Assembly (NCBI RefSeq): GCF_018614035.1
Contig: NZ_JAGGPA010000012.1
Coordinates: forward strand, 1 to 64,000
DNA from: Streptomyces sp. ISL-96
GTDB lineage: Bacteria > Actinomycetota > Actinomycetes > Streptomycetales > Streptomycetaceae
Direction: 5' to 3'
DNA: 64,000 nucleotides
Every line of letters begins with the position of its first letter. Positions within the stretch are counted from its first letter, which is position 1. The position numbers were made by a program, and so were the translations under genes. The notes under the pieces are model-generated. The model saw only the letters and a program-made list of their open reading frames with translations. It was not told the DNA's origin and searched no databases. Of the stretch, positions 1 through 11,350 are shown one piece after another.

Positions 1-29
1 CCGCGAAGTACGGGTCTAGGCTTCCGCGC

Positions 30-638
30 ATGCTGAAAGTGGGCCTGACCGGCGGAATCGGCGCCGGCAAGAGCGAAGTGTCGCGGCTGCTCGAGTCGTA
101 CGGCGCCGTGCTGATCGACGCCGACAAGATCGCGAGGGAGGTCGTCGAGCCCGGAACGCCGGGGCTCGCGGCCGTCGTCGAGGCCTTCGGGGAGGACGTA
201 CTCGCCGCCGACGGCACCCTGGACCGTCCGAAACTCGGCGCGATCGTCTTCGCGGACGCCGCCCGTCTGGCGACGCTGAACGCGATCGTCCACCCGCTGG
301 TGGGTGCCCGGTCGGCCGAGCTGGAGCGCGCGGCGGGAGCGGACGCCGTGGTCATCCACGACGTGCCGCTGCTGACCGAGAACGGTCTCGCGCCCCTGTA
401 CGACCTCGTGGTCGTCGTGGACGCGTCCCCGCAGACCCAGCTGGACCGGCTCGTGCGGCTGCGCGGCATGACCGAGGACGAGGCGCGCGCCAGGATGGCC
501 GCCCAGGCGAGCCGGGAGCAGCGGCTGGCCATCGCGGATGTGGTGATCGACAACGACGGACCGCTGGCAGCGCTTGAGCCGCAGGTGCGCAAAGTCTGGG
601 CGGAACTGAACGAGAGGGCTGCGGCGTCGTCGTCCTGA
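30..638 (+). CDS. coaE: Dephospho-CoA kinase
   Basis: Catalyses the last step of coenzyme A synthesis, ATP-dependent phosphorylation of the ribose 3'-OH of dephospho-CoA, in the cytosol. The 202-residue protein has the family's usual length. The Walker A loop GGIGAGKS is at residues 8-15, followed by the DAD motif at residues 30-32 that fits the acceptor site, and the lid region [14 protein letters not shown] is near residue 147. The ATG at 30 has no strong Shine-Dalgarno, but the start matches the family N-terminus. It stands as a single gene followed by a hairpin and a TPR gene. Nothing is unusual in codon use. Confidence 0.97.
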   Translation: MLKVGLTGGIGAGKSEVSRLLESYGAVLIDADKIAREVVEPGTPGLAAVVEAFGEDVLAADGTLDRPKLGAIVFADAARLATLNAIVHPLVGARSAELERAAGADAVVIHDVPLLTENGLAPLYDLVVVVDASPQTQLDRLVRLRGMTEDEARARMAAQASREQRLAIADVVIDNDGPLAALEPQVRKVWAELNERAAASSS

Positions 639-652
639 AAGCGCCTCCTGAA

Positions 653-668
653 GGCCGCTCGGGCGGCC
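653..668 (+). terminator. Terminator-like hairpin after coaE
   Basis: A perfect inverted repeat, GGCCGC at 653-658 and GCGGCC at 663-668 around the loop TCGG, lies 15 bases after the coaE stop. There is no U-tract, as is common for high-G+C actinomycete hairpins, so terminator function is inferred. Confidence 0.5.
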
Positions 669-738
669 GGCATCTTGGTGGAATACGGCATGCTGCCGGG
701 GCCGTTGGAAAGAATGAGGCGAGCGGAAGGATGCCAGC

Positions 739-1107
739 GTGCCCGAAAGCAGCCCGGAGACCCACATCATCGACTACCGCGCGGCGGAGCACCTGCTGGC
801 CGCGCGCGATCCGCGCGGAGCCGTGAAGCTCCTGGACTCGGTCATCGCGGCCCATCCGGAGAACACGGCGGCCCGGCTGCTGCGGGCCCGCGCCTTCTTC
901 GCGTCCGCCCAATTGCGCTCGGCAGAGCTCGAATTCCAGCTCGTGCTGGAACGCGAGCCCGACAACGCCTTCGCCCATTTCGCCCTTGCGCGTACGTACG
1001 AGCGTGCCCTGCGCGCAGACCAGGCGAAACGGCACTTCCGGCTGGCCGCGGCGCTCGATCCGAAGCCGGAGTACCTGGCGGCGGCGAAGTTCGACGCGGA
1101 CGACTGA
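739..1107 (+). CDS. Small tetratricopeptide-repeat protein
   Basis: A 122-residue cytosolic protein made almost wholly of helical repeats of TPR type. The residue patterns AARLLRARAFFAS and AFAHFALARTYERAL, each followed by a proline-ended turn, give about three repeats. Such proteins are protein-protein adaptors, and no enzymatic motif is visible. The GTG at 739 is preferred because GGAAGG lies about 10 bases upstream and the reading frame begins with a family-like Pro-Glu-Ser segment. It sits directly after coaE in the same direction, probably separately transcribed because of the hairpin between them. Confidence 0.85.
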   Translation: MPESSPETHIIDYRAAEHLLAARDPRGAVKLLDSVIAAHPENTAARLLRARAFFASAQLRSAELEFQLVLEREPDNAFAHFALARTYERALRADQAKRHFRLAAALDPKPEYLAAAKFDADD

Positions 1108-1141
1108 CCGCGAGCGTGCCTGCGAGCGTGGCTGAGCGCCT

Positions 1142-1429
1142 TCAGGGGCGCGGCCGACCGTACGGCGGCTCGTGGGGTGGATCGTACGGTGGGACGTCGC
1201 GGCCGGGCTGGTAGTGCGGGCCCTGACGGATGTGGCGTACGACCATCACCAGGTCGGCGGTGACGACGACCGCGAGGCAGCCGCAAGCGACGGCCCAGCC
1301 GGTGCGGCCGGCGGCGGCGAACGCGATCGCCCCGCCGACGGCCCAGAGCAGGCCCCACAGGCTCAGCCAGAGCCGGAGCCGGAGGGCACTGCGTGCGGTT
1401 TTCGGTTCACTCCCAGTACGCATGATCAT
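1142..1429 (-). CDS. DUF6343 family small membrane protein
   Basis: A 95-residue protein with two predicted membrane helices (about residues 20-40 and 45-64). It has the actinobacterial signature TARSALRLRLWLSLWG near the N-terminus and VVRHIRQGPHYQPGRDVPPY near the C-terminus. The tail after the second helix is proline-rich and probably cytosolic. The function is unknown. The ATG at 1429 is chosen because GGGAGAGG lies 9 bases upstream; an internal ATG at 1423 is the alternative. It converges with the TPR gene with about 34 bases between stops. Confidence 0.85.
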   Translation of the reverse strand: MIMRTGSEPKTARSALRLRLWLSLWGLLWAVGGAIAFAAAGRTGWAVACGCLAVVVTADLVMVVRHIRQGPHYQPGRDVPPYDPPHEPPYGRPRP

Positions 1430-1744
1430 GACGAATCGCCTCTCCCAGGGGACATGTACCCGGCTCGGGCACTCGTAGCCTGCCCAGCGCGTTGGGGCAT
1501 GGCTGACGTATGGCCGTGCACCGGCGGCGGGGCCCCGTCCTGAGCCTTCACATACCCGACTACCGGGGAACGACGACGCCGAGTGCCTGCGATGCGGGGA
1601 CCATCTGCGGGCGGGCGGCCGCTCGTACGGCGGAAATGGCTGGCTAACCCTGCGAGTTGGAGGTGATGTGGCGATGAGTTCTGCGGCGAGGCGCGGTCTG
1701 CCTCTGTGAAAGCACAAGGCGCACCGCTTCCCAGGGAGACCACG
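1430..1744. other. Divergent intergenic region, no gene seen
   Basis: This 315-base gap lies between the leftward DUF6343 gene and the rightward DoxX gene and must hold both promoters. I see no convincing promoter pair, repeat or RNA structure beyond the GGGAGA ribosome binding site in front of 1745. Confidence 0.6.
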
Positions 1745-2209
1745 ATGTCCGACGCAACGACCACCACCGTCGTCACCGCTACCGCCACCATCACACCCGT
1801 CACTGAGACCTCTCGGGCGGTACGGATCACGGTGCGCGTCCTGCGGATCCTGCTGGCCGTGTTCTTCGCCGTACCCAGTGCGTCGCCCAAGCTGATCGGC
1901 CACTCATCGGCGGCGGAAGGCTTCGACAAGATCGGCTTCGGCGACTGGTTCATGTACCTCGTCGGCGGTCTGGAGCTGGCGGGCGCGATCGCGCTGCTGA
2001 TCCCGGTTCTGTCCGGGGTGGCGGCGCTCGCTCTCGGTGCGCTGATGGTCGGAGCGTTCGTCACCCAGCTCATGGTCTTCGACGGTCAGAACGCCGCGAC
2101 GCCGCTGATCCTGCTGGTGCCGCTCATGGTGATCGCCTGGAACCGCCGCCACCACATCACGTCCGCCCTACGCCTGAAGGCACGTCCGCAGGACCGTCCG
2201 GCGTCCTAG
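1745..2209 (+). CDS. DoxX-like integral membrane protein
   Basis: A protein of about 154 residues with four hydrophobic helices typical of the DoxX/DUF4267 group. The first follows a Thr-rich N-terminus, and the second and third carry the Gly/Ala-rich LVGGLELAGAIALLIP and GVAALALGALMVGAFVTQL segments. Family members are implicated in redox or thiosulfate-linked membrane functions, but no substrate can be assigned here. The ATG at 1745 follows GGGAGA with normal spacing. An in-frame upstream GTG/TTG extension lacks a ribosome binding site. Monocistronic. Confidence 0.85.
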   Translation: MSDATTTTVVTATATITPVTETSRAVRITVRVLRILLAVFFAVPSASPKLIGHSSAAEGFDKIGFGDWFMYLVGGLELAGAIALLIPVLSGVAALALGALMVGAFVTQLMVFDGQNAATPLILLVPLMVIAWNRRHHITSALRLKARPQDRPAS

Positions 2210-2341
2210 CCCTCGCCGTCTGCTCAGGACCAGTGTCAGACCCCGCCCGTAGACTCGCACGTGGACAGGGACACAAGCGCCACGAGCGCACGAGCGCACG
2301 TGCGTGACCAGCACGCGACCAGCGGGAACGGGGGTGAAGCC

Positions 2342-5253
<2,912 letters not shown>

Positions 5254-5257
<4 letters not shown>

Positions 5258-6465
5258 GCGCGAACAGCAGCGGTGGGAGCCGTGGCAGCAGCTGGTGGGG
5301 CAACGCGTGGGTCGAGGCCCTGGAAGCACTCTCACTCGACCCGGCCCGCCTGGCCCGTGGCCATACGTACGCCGGCGAGGGCAACGTCGGCGCGATCAGT
5401 GTGACGCCGGGCCGGATCATCACGTACGTACGAGGCAGCCGCCCCCGCCCGTACCGTACGGAGATCCGCCTGCGCACGCTCTCCGACGACGACTGGGACC
5501 GTTTCCTGGCCGTGGCGGCGGCCGACCCGTCCCACATGGCGGCCCTGCTCGACAAGGACATGCCGCACTCCCTGGTGGACTCGGCGGCCGAGGTGGGCGT
5601 GGACCTGCTGCCGGCGCCCGGCGACCTGGTCCCGTCCTGCTCGTGCCCGGACCGAGGCCATCCCTGCAAGCATGCGGCGGCCCTCTGCTACGAAACGGCC
5701 CGCCTGCTCGACGCGGACCCCTTTGTCCTGCTCCTGATGCGCGGCAGGGCCGAGCGCGACCTCCTCGACGACCTCGCCCGCCGCAACGCCGCCCACTCCG
5801 CCCGCGAGAAGCCCGCGCCGCCGCCCTTCCCCGGCGTACCGGCCACCACAGCCCTGACCCCGCGTACGCTCCCACCGCTCCCGGGCCCGCTGCCCGTACC
5901 CCCGCACCCCGGCCACGCCTCGGGCGCGTACCCGGGCACACGCGGCGCGCCCGACCCCCTGTCCCTGGACCTCCTCGTCACGGACGCGGCGGCCCGAGCC
6001 CACACGCTCCTCACCACCGGCACGGACCCCATCGCGACGCTCACCCCCTGGCAGGACGCGGTACGCCTGGCCGCCGCCCAGCCGGGCTCCGGCCTGACCG
6101 CCGCGACCCGCAAGCTGTACGCCACCCTGGCCTCGGCGCACGACCGAAGCCCCACCGACCTCGCCCGCGCGGTGGCCGCCTGGCAACAGGGCGGCCTGAC
6201 CGGCCTCTCCGTGCTCGAAACCCCCTGGGACCCCCCGGCAGGCCCCTTCGACCGGGCCCGCCCCGCCCTGGCCGCCGCCGACCTCCCCCGCCTGCGCCCC
6301 CACCGCAACCGCCTCACCGACGCGGAACGAGGCATCCAGCTCCGCCTGGGCCACGACGACCGCTGGTACCCCTACGAATCAGACCCGGGCACAGACGACT
6401 GGTGGCCAACGGGCCCCCCGGACGAAGACCCGGTCGGCGCACTGACGTCACTCCTGGACGCCTGA
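5254..6465 (+). CDS. SWIM zinc-finger protein, partner of the SNF2 helicase
   Basis: A 403-residue protein with a SWIM zinc-binding motif, CSCPDRGHPCKH, near residues 129-140 (C-x-C-x6-C-x-H). SWIM domains bind DNA or proteins and are recurrently encoded beside bacterial SNF2 helicases, as here. The C-terminal half is Pro/Ala-rich and ends in a conserved region with paired Trp residues (DDRWYPY, DDWWPTGP). The ATG at 5254 overlaps the helicase stop codon (ATGA), with GGAGG 5 bases upstream, which supports translational coupling. A role as substrate adaptor of the helicase is inferred. Confidence 0.9.
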
Positions 6466-6646
6466 CGGCGGACGGCAGCCACTTGGCATCACGAGCCGCA
6501 GCCGCGAGCGGAGAAAGCGCTCGACAACAACAGGTGGCGCGGGCCAGGCTGCGCACATGCGAACCAAGCGATACGGCCGTTTCACCGCTGCCGACTTCTA
6601 GCACGGCCACGCCGGAACGCCCGGCGGCCCGTCGCCAGAGGCCCCC

Positions 6647-7024
6647 ATGTCCCGTACTGCCCACCACACTCCACTGAAGCACCGAGACACGAGCTGGTGG
6701 TCCACCGGATCCGCCCCCTCCACCTCGTGGACGGCCCACGCGCTCACGGACCTCCGCTACTCCAACGCGGAACTCCGCGCCGCCCACCGGGCAGGCCGCC
6801 GCCCCACCCCGGACCGCCTGATCCACACCCTTGCGTCCTACACCTTCCCCCGCGCCTCGGGCACCCCGATCAGCGGCCGCTCCGAACAAGAGGCCCAAGC
6901 CCGCGCCGCCCTCCAGCAGTTCGCTACCCGAGCCCGCAAACAACTCCGGCTCGCCCCCACCACCGCGGAGGACCTCGACCACCCGCCGACCCGCCACCGT
7001 CATGCCTGCATCTGGCACGGGTGA
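6647..7024 (+). CDS. Small conserved actinobacterial protein of unknown function
   Basis: A 125-residue basic, soluble protein (HRDTSWWSTG near the N-terminus, LDHPPTRHRHACIWHG at the C-terminus). The composition and codon pattern are those of a genuine Streptomyces gene, and I recall similar short proteins in this genus, but no domain is recognised. No membrane segment or signal peptide. It is the last gene before the defence island and converges on the TerD-nuclease gene. Confidence 0.6.
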   Translation: MSRTAHHTPLKHRDTSWWSTGSAPSTSWTAHALTDLRYSNAELRAAHRAGRRPTPDRLIHTLASYTFPRASGTPISGRSEQEAQARAALQQFATRARKQLRLAPTTAEDLDHPPTRHRHACIWHG

Positions 7025-7050
7025 TCGAGCCATCCCCGCTGCCCGTCGGC

Positions 7051-9126
7051 TCAGGCCAGGGCGACCTGCGGCGACCGGCGATCGCCCCGCGGTTCCAAGT
7101 GCAGGATCACACTTGTGTAGAAGCGGTCCACCGCGTCGTCGACGCTGCGGATGAACCCGGACTCGGCGTTGCCACGGGTGTTGCCCACACTCTTGGAGAG
7201 AGACAACCGGAAACCGGAAATCTGTCCGGCATTCCGGGGGACGAGATCTCCGGGTTCGGGCCGGAGCTTCTCCAGTGTGCCGCGCGGGCCTGCTCCCTCA
7301 CCGTCAAGAAGGGTCTGGACGTGCAGGTCGGCAGGCGCTTCCCCGAGCTGTTTCAGCAGCCGTTTGACCCGGCTGAGCGGATACACCTGATCGGGAGCCA
7401 CGACGTCGATGGAAGTACGCAGCTTGCCCAGCCGGAGGTCGGCGGTGACAGCCAGAACTCCGGCCGCCCCGTCGATCCGGATTTCGGCGTGCAGCCGCCC
7501 GTCCTCACAGAAACGTTCCGCGAGGGCGGTGCGCCGGGACTGCGGGTCGGTGCCGCGCTTGGCGCGCTGGACCGGCATGACCTTCTCGCCGAGTTCACCG
7601 CCGAGCCTCAGGCACACCTGCCGGATGAGCCGTTCCCAGCTCTCGACGACGAGCACGGCGCGCTGGTCGCCCGGGCAAAGGGTTTCCTGGTCGATGCCGT
7701 TGCGTACCGGCACCCAGGCAGGTCCCATGTTCTGGAAGCCGTGGCAACCGGAGTTCTCGTGCTGGAGGTACTGGAGGAGTTCCTGAAGCATCCAGGCGCG
7801 GATCTCGTTCCGTACCCCTTCGTGGCGGATCAACATCTGGGCCTGGTGGGTGACTTCGGCCCAGGAGAGATGCCACAGGGCGACTTTGTGTTTCCGGCGG
7901 CCGTCGATTTTGACATCGACGAGGGGACTGCCTTCGAGCGCCACATCGTTGGAAAGCGTGATCACGGCTTCGTACCCGCGTCGGGCAGCGATGTCCATGT
8001 AGTCCTGGACCTGCTGGGCTTTGAGCGGATTGCCGTTGGTTTTGGTCTCCACCAGTGCTGTCCAGAGCTTGCCCGCGCGCTCGATACGGATGACGCCGTC
8101 CGGACGTCTCGGGCTGTCCCCGTTCGGCAGCGTGACTTCCGTGAACGTCTCGATGTGGCCGGACGGCGCGCCGAAGCCGGCAGTGAGCCTGCGGCCGAAC
8201 TCCGGTACGTGGGCCATCACGGACAGCAGGATCGAGGTCGCCCGGACCTCGCGTTCCCTGTCGCTCTTGAGAGACGAAGCGGGGAACAGCCGGGCAGCTC
8301 GCCAGGAGTCGTTCTCCGCCAGCGACTTCCTGGGGACCTTGGGGAGCGTGACCTTCTTCCTGGCGGTACGCAGCCGGCGCGCGGGAGGAGCGGGAGCAGG
8401 AGCCACCTGAGCCGGGACGACCACCGGAACCTCGACCACCGGAACGTCCACGACGGGCACGGCCGGCCTCGGCGCCGGAACAACCGCCGAGGCCGGTACC
8501 GAGCCGGAGACATCCTCCGCCTCCTCTTGCGCGGCCCCAGCGGCCTCTGCGTCCTGCTCATCGCCATCGTCATTGCCATCGTCATCGTCGATCTCGATGC
8601 CGTAGTCAGTCGCCAGCCCGGCCAGCCCGGTCTCGTAACCTTGCCCGACCGCCCGGAACTTCCACTCGTCGTTGCGCCGGTACATCTCGCCGAACACGAA
8701 GGCGCTCTCCACACTCGCCCCGGAGATCGAGAAGCCGAGGAGCCGCTCACCGCCCGCGTCGGTCAGCGTGATCCGGAGGTTCTCCAACTGCCCGAATGCG
8801 GCACGTTGATGACGGCTGGCTGCGACCACGGCCCGCTCGACGTCGGAGGGTAAGGCGGTGAGGTCCAGCTGGATGCGGTCCTCATTGCCGTTGCTGGTCG
8901 GCGTCTGGCCGAGGAGCTGCACGCTGCCGTTGGCCGCGGCCGGGTTGTTGTAGAAGAAGAAGTCGGCGTTACTGCGCACCTTCCCGTCCGAACCCAGCAG
9001 CAGTACGGAAACGTCGGCGTCCCCGTCGCCGTCGGGGCTGCTCCATCCCAGGCTGACGGTGACGGATCCGGTGTTCTCGCTGAGCGCTGCCAGACCGACA
9101 TTGGCGCCCTTGATCATCTCGTGCAC
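7051..9126 (-). CDS. TerD domain fused to a PD-(D/E)XK nuclease-like domain
   Basis: A 691-residue two-part protein. Residues 1 to about 185 form a TerD domain (IKGANVGLAALS start, VSLGWSS, DADVSVLLLG, SNADFFFYNNP, RRNDEWKFRAVGQGY), a Ca2+-binding fold of tellurite/stress systems. An acidic stretch and a Val-Pro-rich linker follow (about 186-250). The C-terminal part carries a restriction-endonuclease-like core: RPDGVIRIE at about 342 and ALVETKT at about 359 fit the D...ExK triad, followed by QVQDYMDIAARRGYEAVITLSN. TerD-nuclease fusions fit the proposed link between Ter systems and DNA processing. GTG 9126 has GGGGGG 6 bases upstream; ATG 9117 is the alternative. Target specificity is unknown. 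Confidence 0.85.
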   Translation of the reverse strand: MHEMIKGANVGLAALSENTGSVTVSLGWSSPDGDGDADVSVLLLGSDGKVRSNADFFFYNNPAAANGSVQLLGQTPTSNGNEDRIQLDLTALPSDVERAVVAASRHQRAAFGQLENLRITLTDAGGERLLGFSISGASVESAFVFGEMYRRNDEWKFRAVGQGYETGLAGLATDYGIEIDDDDGNDDGDEQDAEAAGAAQEEAEDVSGSVPASAVVPAPRPAVPVVDVPVVEVPVVVPAQVAPAPAPPARRLRTARKKVTLPKVPRKSLAENDSWRAARLFPASSLKSDREREVRATSILLSVMAHVPEFGRRLTAGFGAPSGHIETFTEVTLPNGDSPRRPDGVIRIERAGKLWTALVETKTNGNPLKAQQVQDYMDIAARRGYEAVITLSNDVALEGSPLVDVKIDGRRKHKVALWHLSWAEVTHQAQMLIRHEGVRNEIRAWMLQELLQYLQHENSGCHGFQNMGPAWVPVRNGIDQETLCPGDQRAVLVVESWERLIRQVCLRLGGELGEKVMPVQRAKRGTDPQSRRTALAERFCEDGRLHAEIRIDGAAGVLAVTADLRLGKLRTSIDVVAPDQVYPLSRVKRLLKQLGEAPADLHVQTLLDGEGAGPRGTLEKLRPEPGDLVPRNAGQISGFRLSLSKSVGNTRGNAESGFIRSVDDAVDRFYTSVILHLEPRGDRRSPQVALA

Positions 9127-9136
9127 GTGAAGCCCC

Positions 9137-9170
9137 CCAGGCGGTGCAAGGGCTGCACGGCGGAGCCTGG
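9137..9170 (-). promoter_or_regulatory. Leader hairpin touching the RBS of the TerD-nuclease gene
   Basis: In the leftward transcript, CCAGGC pairs with GCCTGG (9165-9170 with 9137-9142), enclosing GTGCA/TGCAC (9054-type numbering avoided: forward arms are 9144-9148 and 9154-9158). The 3' arm takes in two of the six G residues of the Shine-Dalgarno that lies 6 bases before GTG 9126. The stem is interrupted by a 1x6 interior loop, so occlusion would be partial. Confidence 0.35.
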
Positions 9171-9186
9171 ACAGCCCTCACTGAAC

Positions 9187-9210
9187 GCTTCCGGGGATGC
9201 CCACGGAAGC
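9187..9210 (-). terminator. Hairpin between the DUF2075 and TerD-nuclease genes
   Basis: GCTTCCG (9187-9193) pairs with CGGAAGC (9204-9210), and an inner GGG/CCC pair closes on a 3-base loop. It lies downstream of the DUF2075 stop (9318) in the leftward direction and may terminate or punctuate that transcript. No U-tract is present. Confidence 0.4.
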
Positions 9211-9317
9211 GGAATGAGAGCGTATCGGCCAACCGTGTTCCTATGGCATATGTCTGCACGAACTGTCTCGACCCGGTATGAGGGGTGAACACACTCCGGA
9301 GCGTCAGCCTTCCTGGT

Positions 9318-11201
9318 CTAGACGGGAAGCGCCGCTGAGTCCCGGGGCTGTACGAGCGCCCGCAGCTTGGCCCGGGTCTCGGCGTCGGTGGAGTAGATCA
9401 CGGTTCCCACCATCCCGCGGGTCAGCAACACCTTGTACGTGTTGCGGATCAGCCGGTCGACGTCCGCGTCCGGCGTGGACTTCTTGAAGACCGGGTCCTT
9501 CGACTTCGTACGATCCGTCACCCACCGGTCGCCGCGCCAGACCAGATCCGGGCCGAGGATCACACCGCTCCAGTCGTACTCGAATCCCTGCGCGGTGTAG
9601 ACGCAGCCGACCTGGCCGAAGCCCGCCGGGTCGGTGGCCCAGAGGGCAGCCGGCGGAGCACCCATCACCGCTCGCGTGCCGTAGACGTTCCAGGGCCGGG
9701 ACCAGTCGCCGATCACCACGTCCGTGGGGAGCGGCTGTCCCGGAGCCACCTTTGTCGTCCACTTCCAGCAGTAACCGGCAGACATACGCGCTCCGTACCC
9801 CTCCGCCCGGCGCGACTCCAGGAACGCCTCCAGCTCCTGCGGAGAGTCGACCACTGTGAGCTGCATCTTGTCGTCCGGCTCCCACTCCACCGGGCCGCCG
9901 CCCTCCAGCCCGAGCAGTCGGACGACCCACCGCAGATACGCATCGCTGCCGCCGCACCGGAACTGGCTGTCGAGCGGCACCACCCGAGTCTGCAGTCCCT
10001 TGGCAGCCGCAGCGTCCCTGATTTCCGCCACAGTGCCCATCTCGCCGGGACGTACTACTTGATGCTCGTCCAGCAGGAAAACCGGCACCTTCGCGGCATC
10101 GATCAATTCCTCGACCTGCGGTTTGCCGGTCCGGTGATCTGCGCGCGTATAGCGGTTGGCGGAGGTCTCACGCATGCGGTGTGCCTCGTCGCAGATGATC
10201 ACGTCGAGACTGTTCTTCTCGGCGGTCATGAAGCTGTTGAAGTACTTGAACAGCTGCTGCACTTCGGGCTTCCGGGCACCCGCGACCTTCCGCATGGTCG
10301 TCGTGAAGGAGCTCGACCCGGTCGCATGCAGCGCGGTGTGCCCGCTACGGTACAACTCGCCCAGCAGTGAGAGCGCGATGACGCTCTTGCCCGTACCTGG
10401 GCCGCCAGTCACCACGACCACTTCCTTGTGGTCGGACTGGCGTGCACGCCGTACGGCCCGCAAGACCAGCTCGTACGCCACACGCTGCTCGTCCAGCAGC
10501 ACGAACTGCTCCCGGTCGCGGACCTCCTCGGCGGCAACCGCCATCAGCTGCTTCGACGGCCCGATCTTCGCGCCCTGCAGTTCATCGGCGGCTGCGGCAC
10601 CGGAGGCGGGGGAGAGCCGCGACTTCAGGAACTCCAGGAACTGCCCCCGCCGTTCCCCCGTGAACAGCCGACCGTACTCGTCCTGCTCAGCCTCATACAG
10701 CCCGCTCACTCCGAACTCGGTGGCGTTGTGCAGAAGGGCAGCACCCGCGATCCGCTCGGGATGGGCAGCCACAACCCCGTTGAACGACGCAAGGTAGCGG
10801 CAGTACCCCCGCACCTGCTCGATGGGATTGAGTACCGGCTGCGCGTACGCGTCCACCCTGCACAGCAGCGGCTCCCCGTCTTCCGGCGTTGCGCTGCTCC
10901 ACTGCTTCAGCTCGATGACGACGTACGACGGCGCACCCGTCTTCGGATGAACCCCCGCCAGAACCACGTCGGCGCGCTTGCTGTTCAACGGCAGGCTGTA
11001 CTCGATCAGCACCTCCACCTGCCCCAACCCAGCGTCCAGTAGTGCGTTCATGACCACAGGCAGGCTGCGCTCCCAGGAACGCACCTCGGAGGCGCCTGGC
11101 TTGTATCCGTGCACGTGGACGAACTGCTCAGTCAGTCGGAGGAACAGGGCGCTCGAGTGGATCTCGGCAGCGACCGCGGCGGCGGAGTCGCGGAACAGCA
11201 A
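9318..11201 (-). CDS. Nuclease-DUF2075 (Schlafen group-3-like) helicase, copy A
   Basis: A protein of about 627 residues. The N-terminal domain has a restriction-endonuclease-like core (ADVVLAGVHPKTG...YVVIELKQW, the E-x-K near residue 95). It is followed by a superfamily 1 DUF2075 helicase: Walker A GGPGTGKS at about 265, Walker B VIICDEAHRMRETS at about 335, a QF-R motif, TAQGFEYDWSGVILG, and NTYKVLLTRGM near the C-terminus. Members are nucleic-acid-dependent ATPases found in defence islands; the substrate is unknown. I place the start at TTG 11201 because TGGGGG lies 6 bases upstream, this arrangement is identical in copy B, and the upstream frame is not conserved between copies. An in-frame GTG at 11264 lacks a ribosome binding site. 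Confidence 0.85.
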   Translation of the reverse strand: MLFRDSAAAVAAEIHSSALFLRLTEQFVHVHGYKPGASEVRSWERSLPVVMNALLDAGLGQVEVLIEYSLPLNSKRADVVLAGVHPKTGAPSYVVIELKQWSSATPEDGEPLLCRVDAYAQPVLNPIEQVRGYCRYLASFNGVVAAHPERIAGAALLHNATEFGVSGLYEAEQDEYGRLFTGERRGQFLEFLKSRLSPASGAAAADELQGAKIGPSKQLMAVAAEEVRDREQFVLLDEQRVAYELVLRAVRRARQSDHKEVVVVTGGPGTGKSVIALSLLGELYRSGHTALHATGSSSFTTTMRKVAGARKPEVQQLFKYFNSFMTAEKNSLDVIICDEAHRMRETSANRYTRADHRTGKPQVEELIDAAKVPVFLLDEHQVVRPGEMGTVAEIRDAAAAKGLQTRVVPLDSQFRCGGSDAYLRWVVRLLGLEGGGPVEWEPDDKMQLTVVDSPQELEAFLESRRAEGYGARMSAGYCWKWTTKVAPGQPLPTDVVIGDWSRPWNVYGTRAVMGAPPAALWATDPAGFGQVGCVYTAQGFEYDWSGVILGPDLVWRGDRWVTDRTKSKDPVFKKSTPDADVDRLIRNTYKVLLTRGMVGTVIYSTDAETRAKLRALVQPRDSAALPV

Positions 11202-11204
11202 GGA

Positions 11205-11293
11205 ATGCCCCCAGGCAGCACGAAGTGACTCGTGCGGGTGGGGGCATGTCCTTTGAGACTCCACCGGAGTAGAGCGGAAGCCCGGCGGGCCGC
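11205..11293 (-). promoter_or_regulatory. Conserved leader with RBS-sequestering hairpin, copy A
   Basis: In the leftward transcript the outer arms ATGCCCCCA and TGGGGGCAT (forward 11239-11247 and 11205-11213) and the inner arms GCACGA and TCGTGC (11230-11235 and 11218-11223) form a two-part hairpin. The 3' outer arm contains the GGGGG Shine-Dalgarno of the TTG start at 11201. A 25-base block at 11269-11293 matches the copy B leader at 21 of 25 positions. A short AUG frame beginning Met-Pro-Pro-Pro-Ala-Arg starts in the 5' arm. Confidence 0.65.
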
Positions 11294-11350
11294 ATTTTCG
11301 ATTGGTCTGATGTTACCGAAGCGCCCACGGAGCCCACCGGCGGGAAAGTG

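Noticed and set aside
2261..2341. Earlier GTG start for the SNF2 helicase
   Set aside because: No ribosome binding site there, while ATG 2342 has GGGGGTGA and the family-like start.
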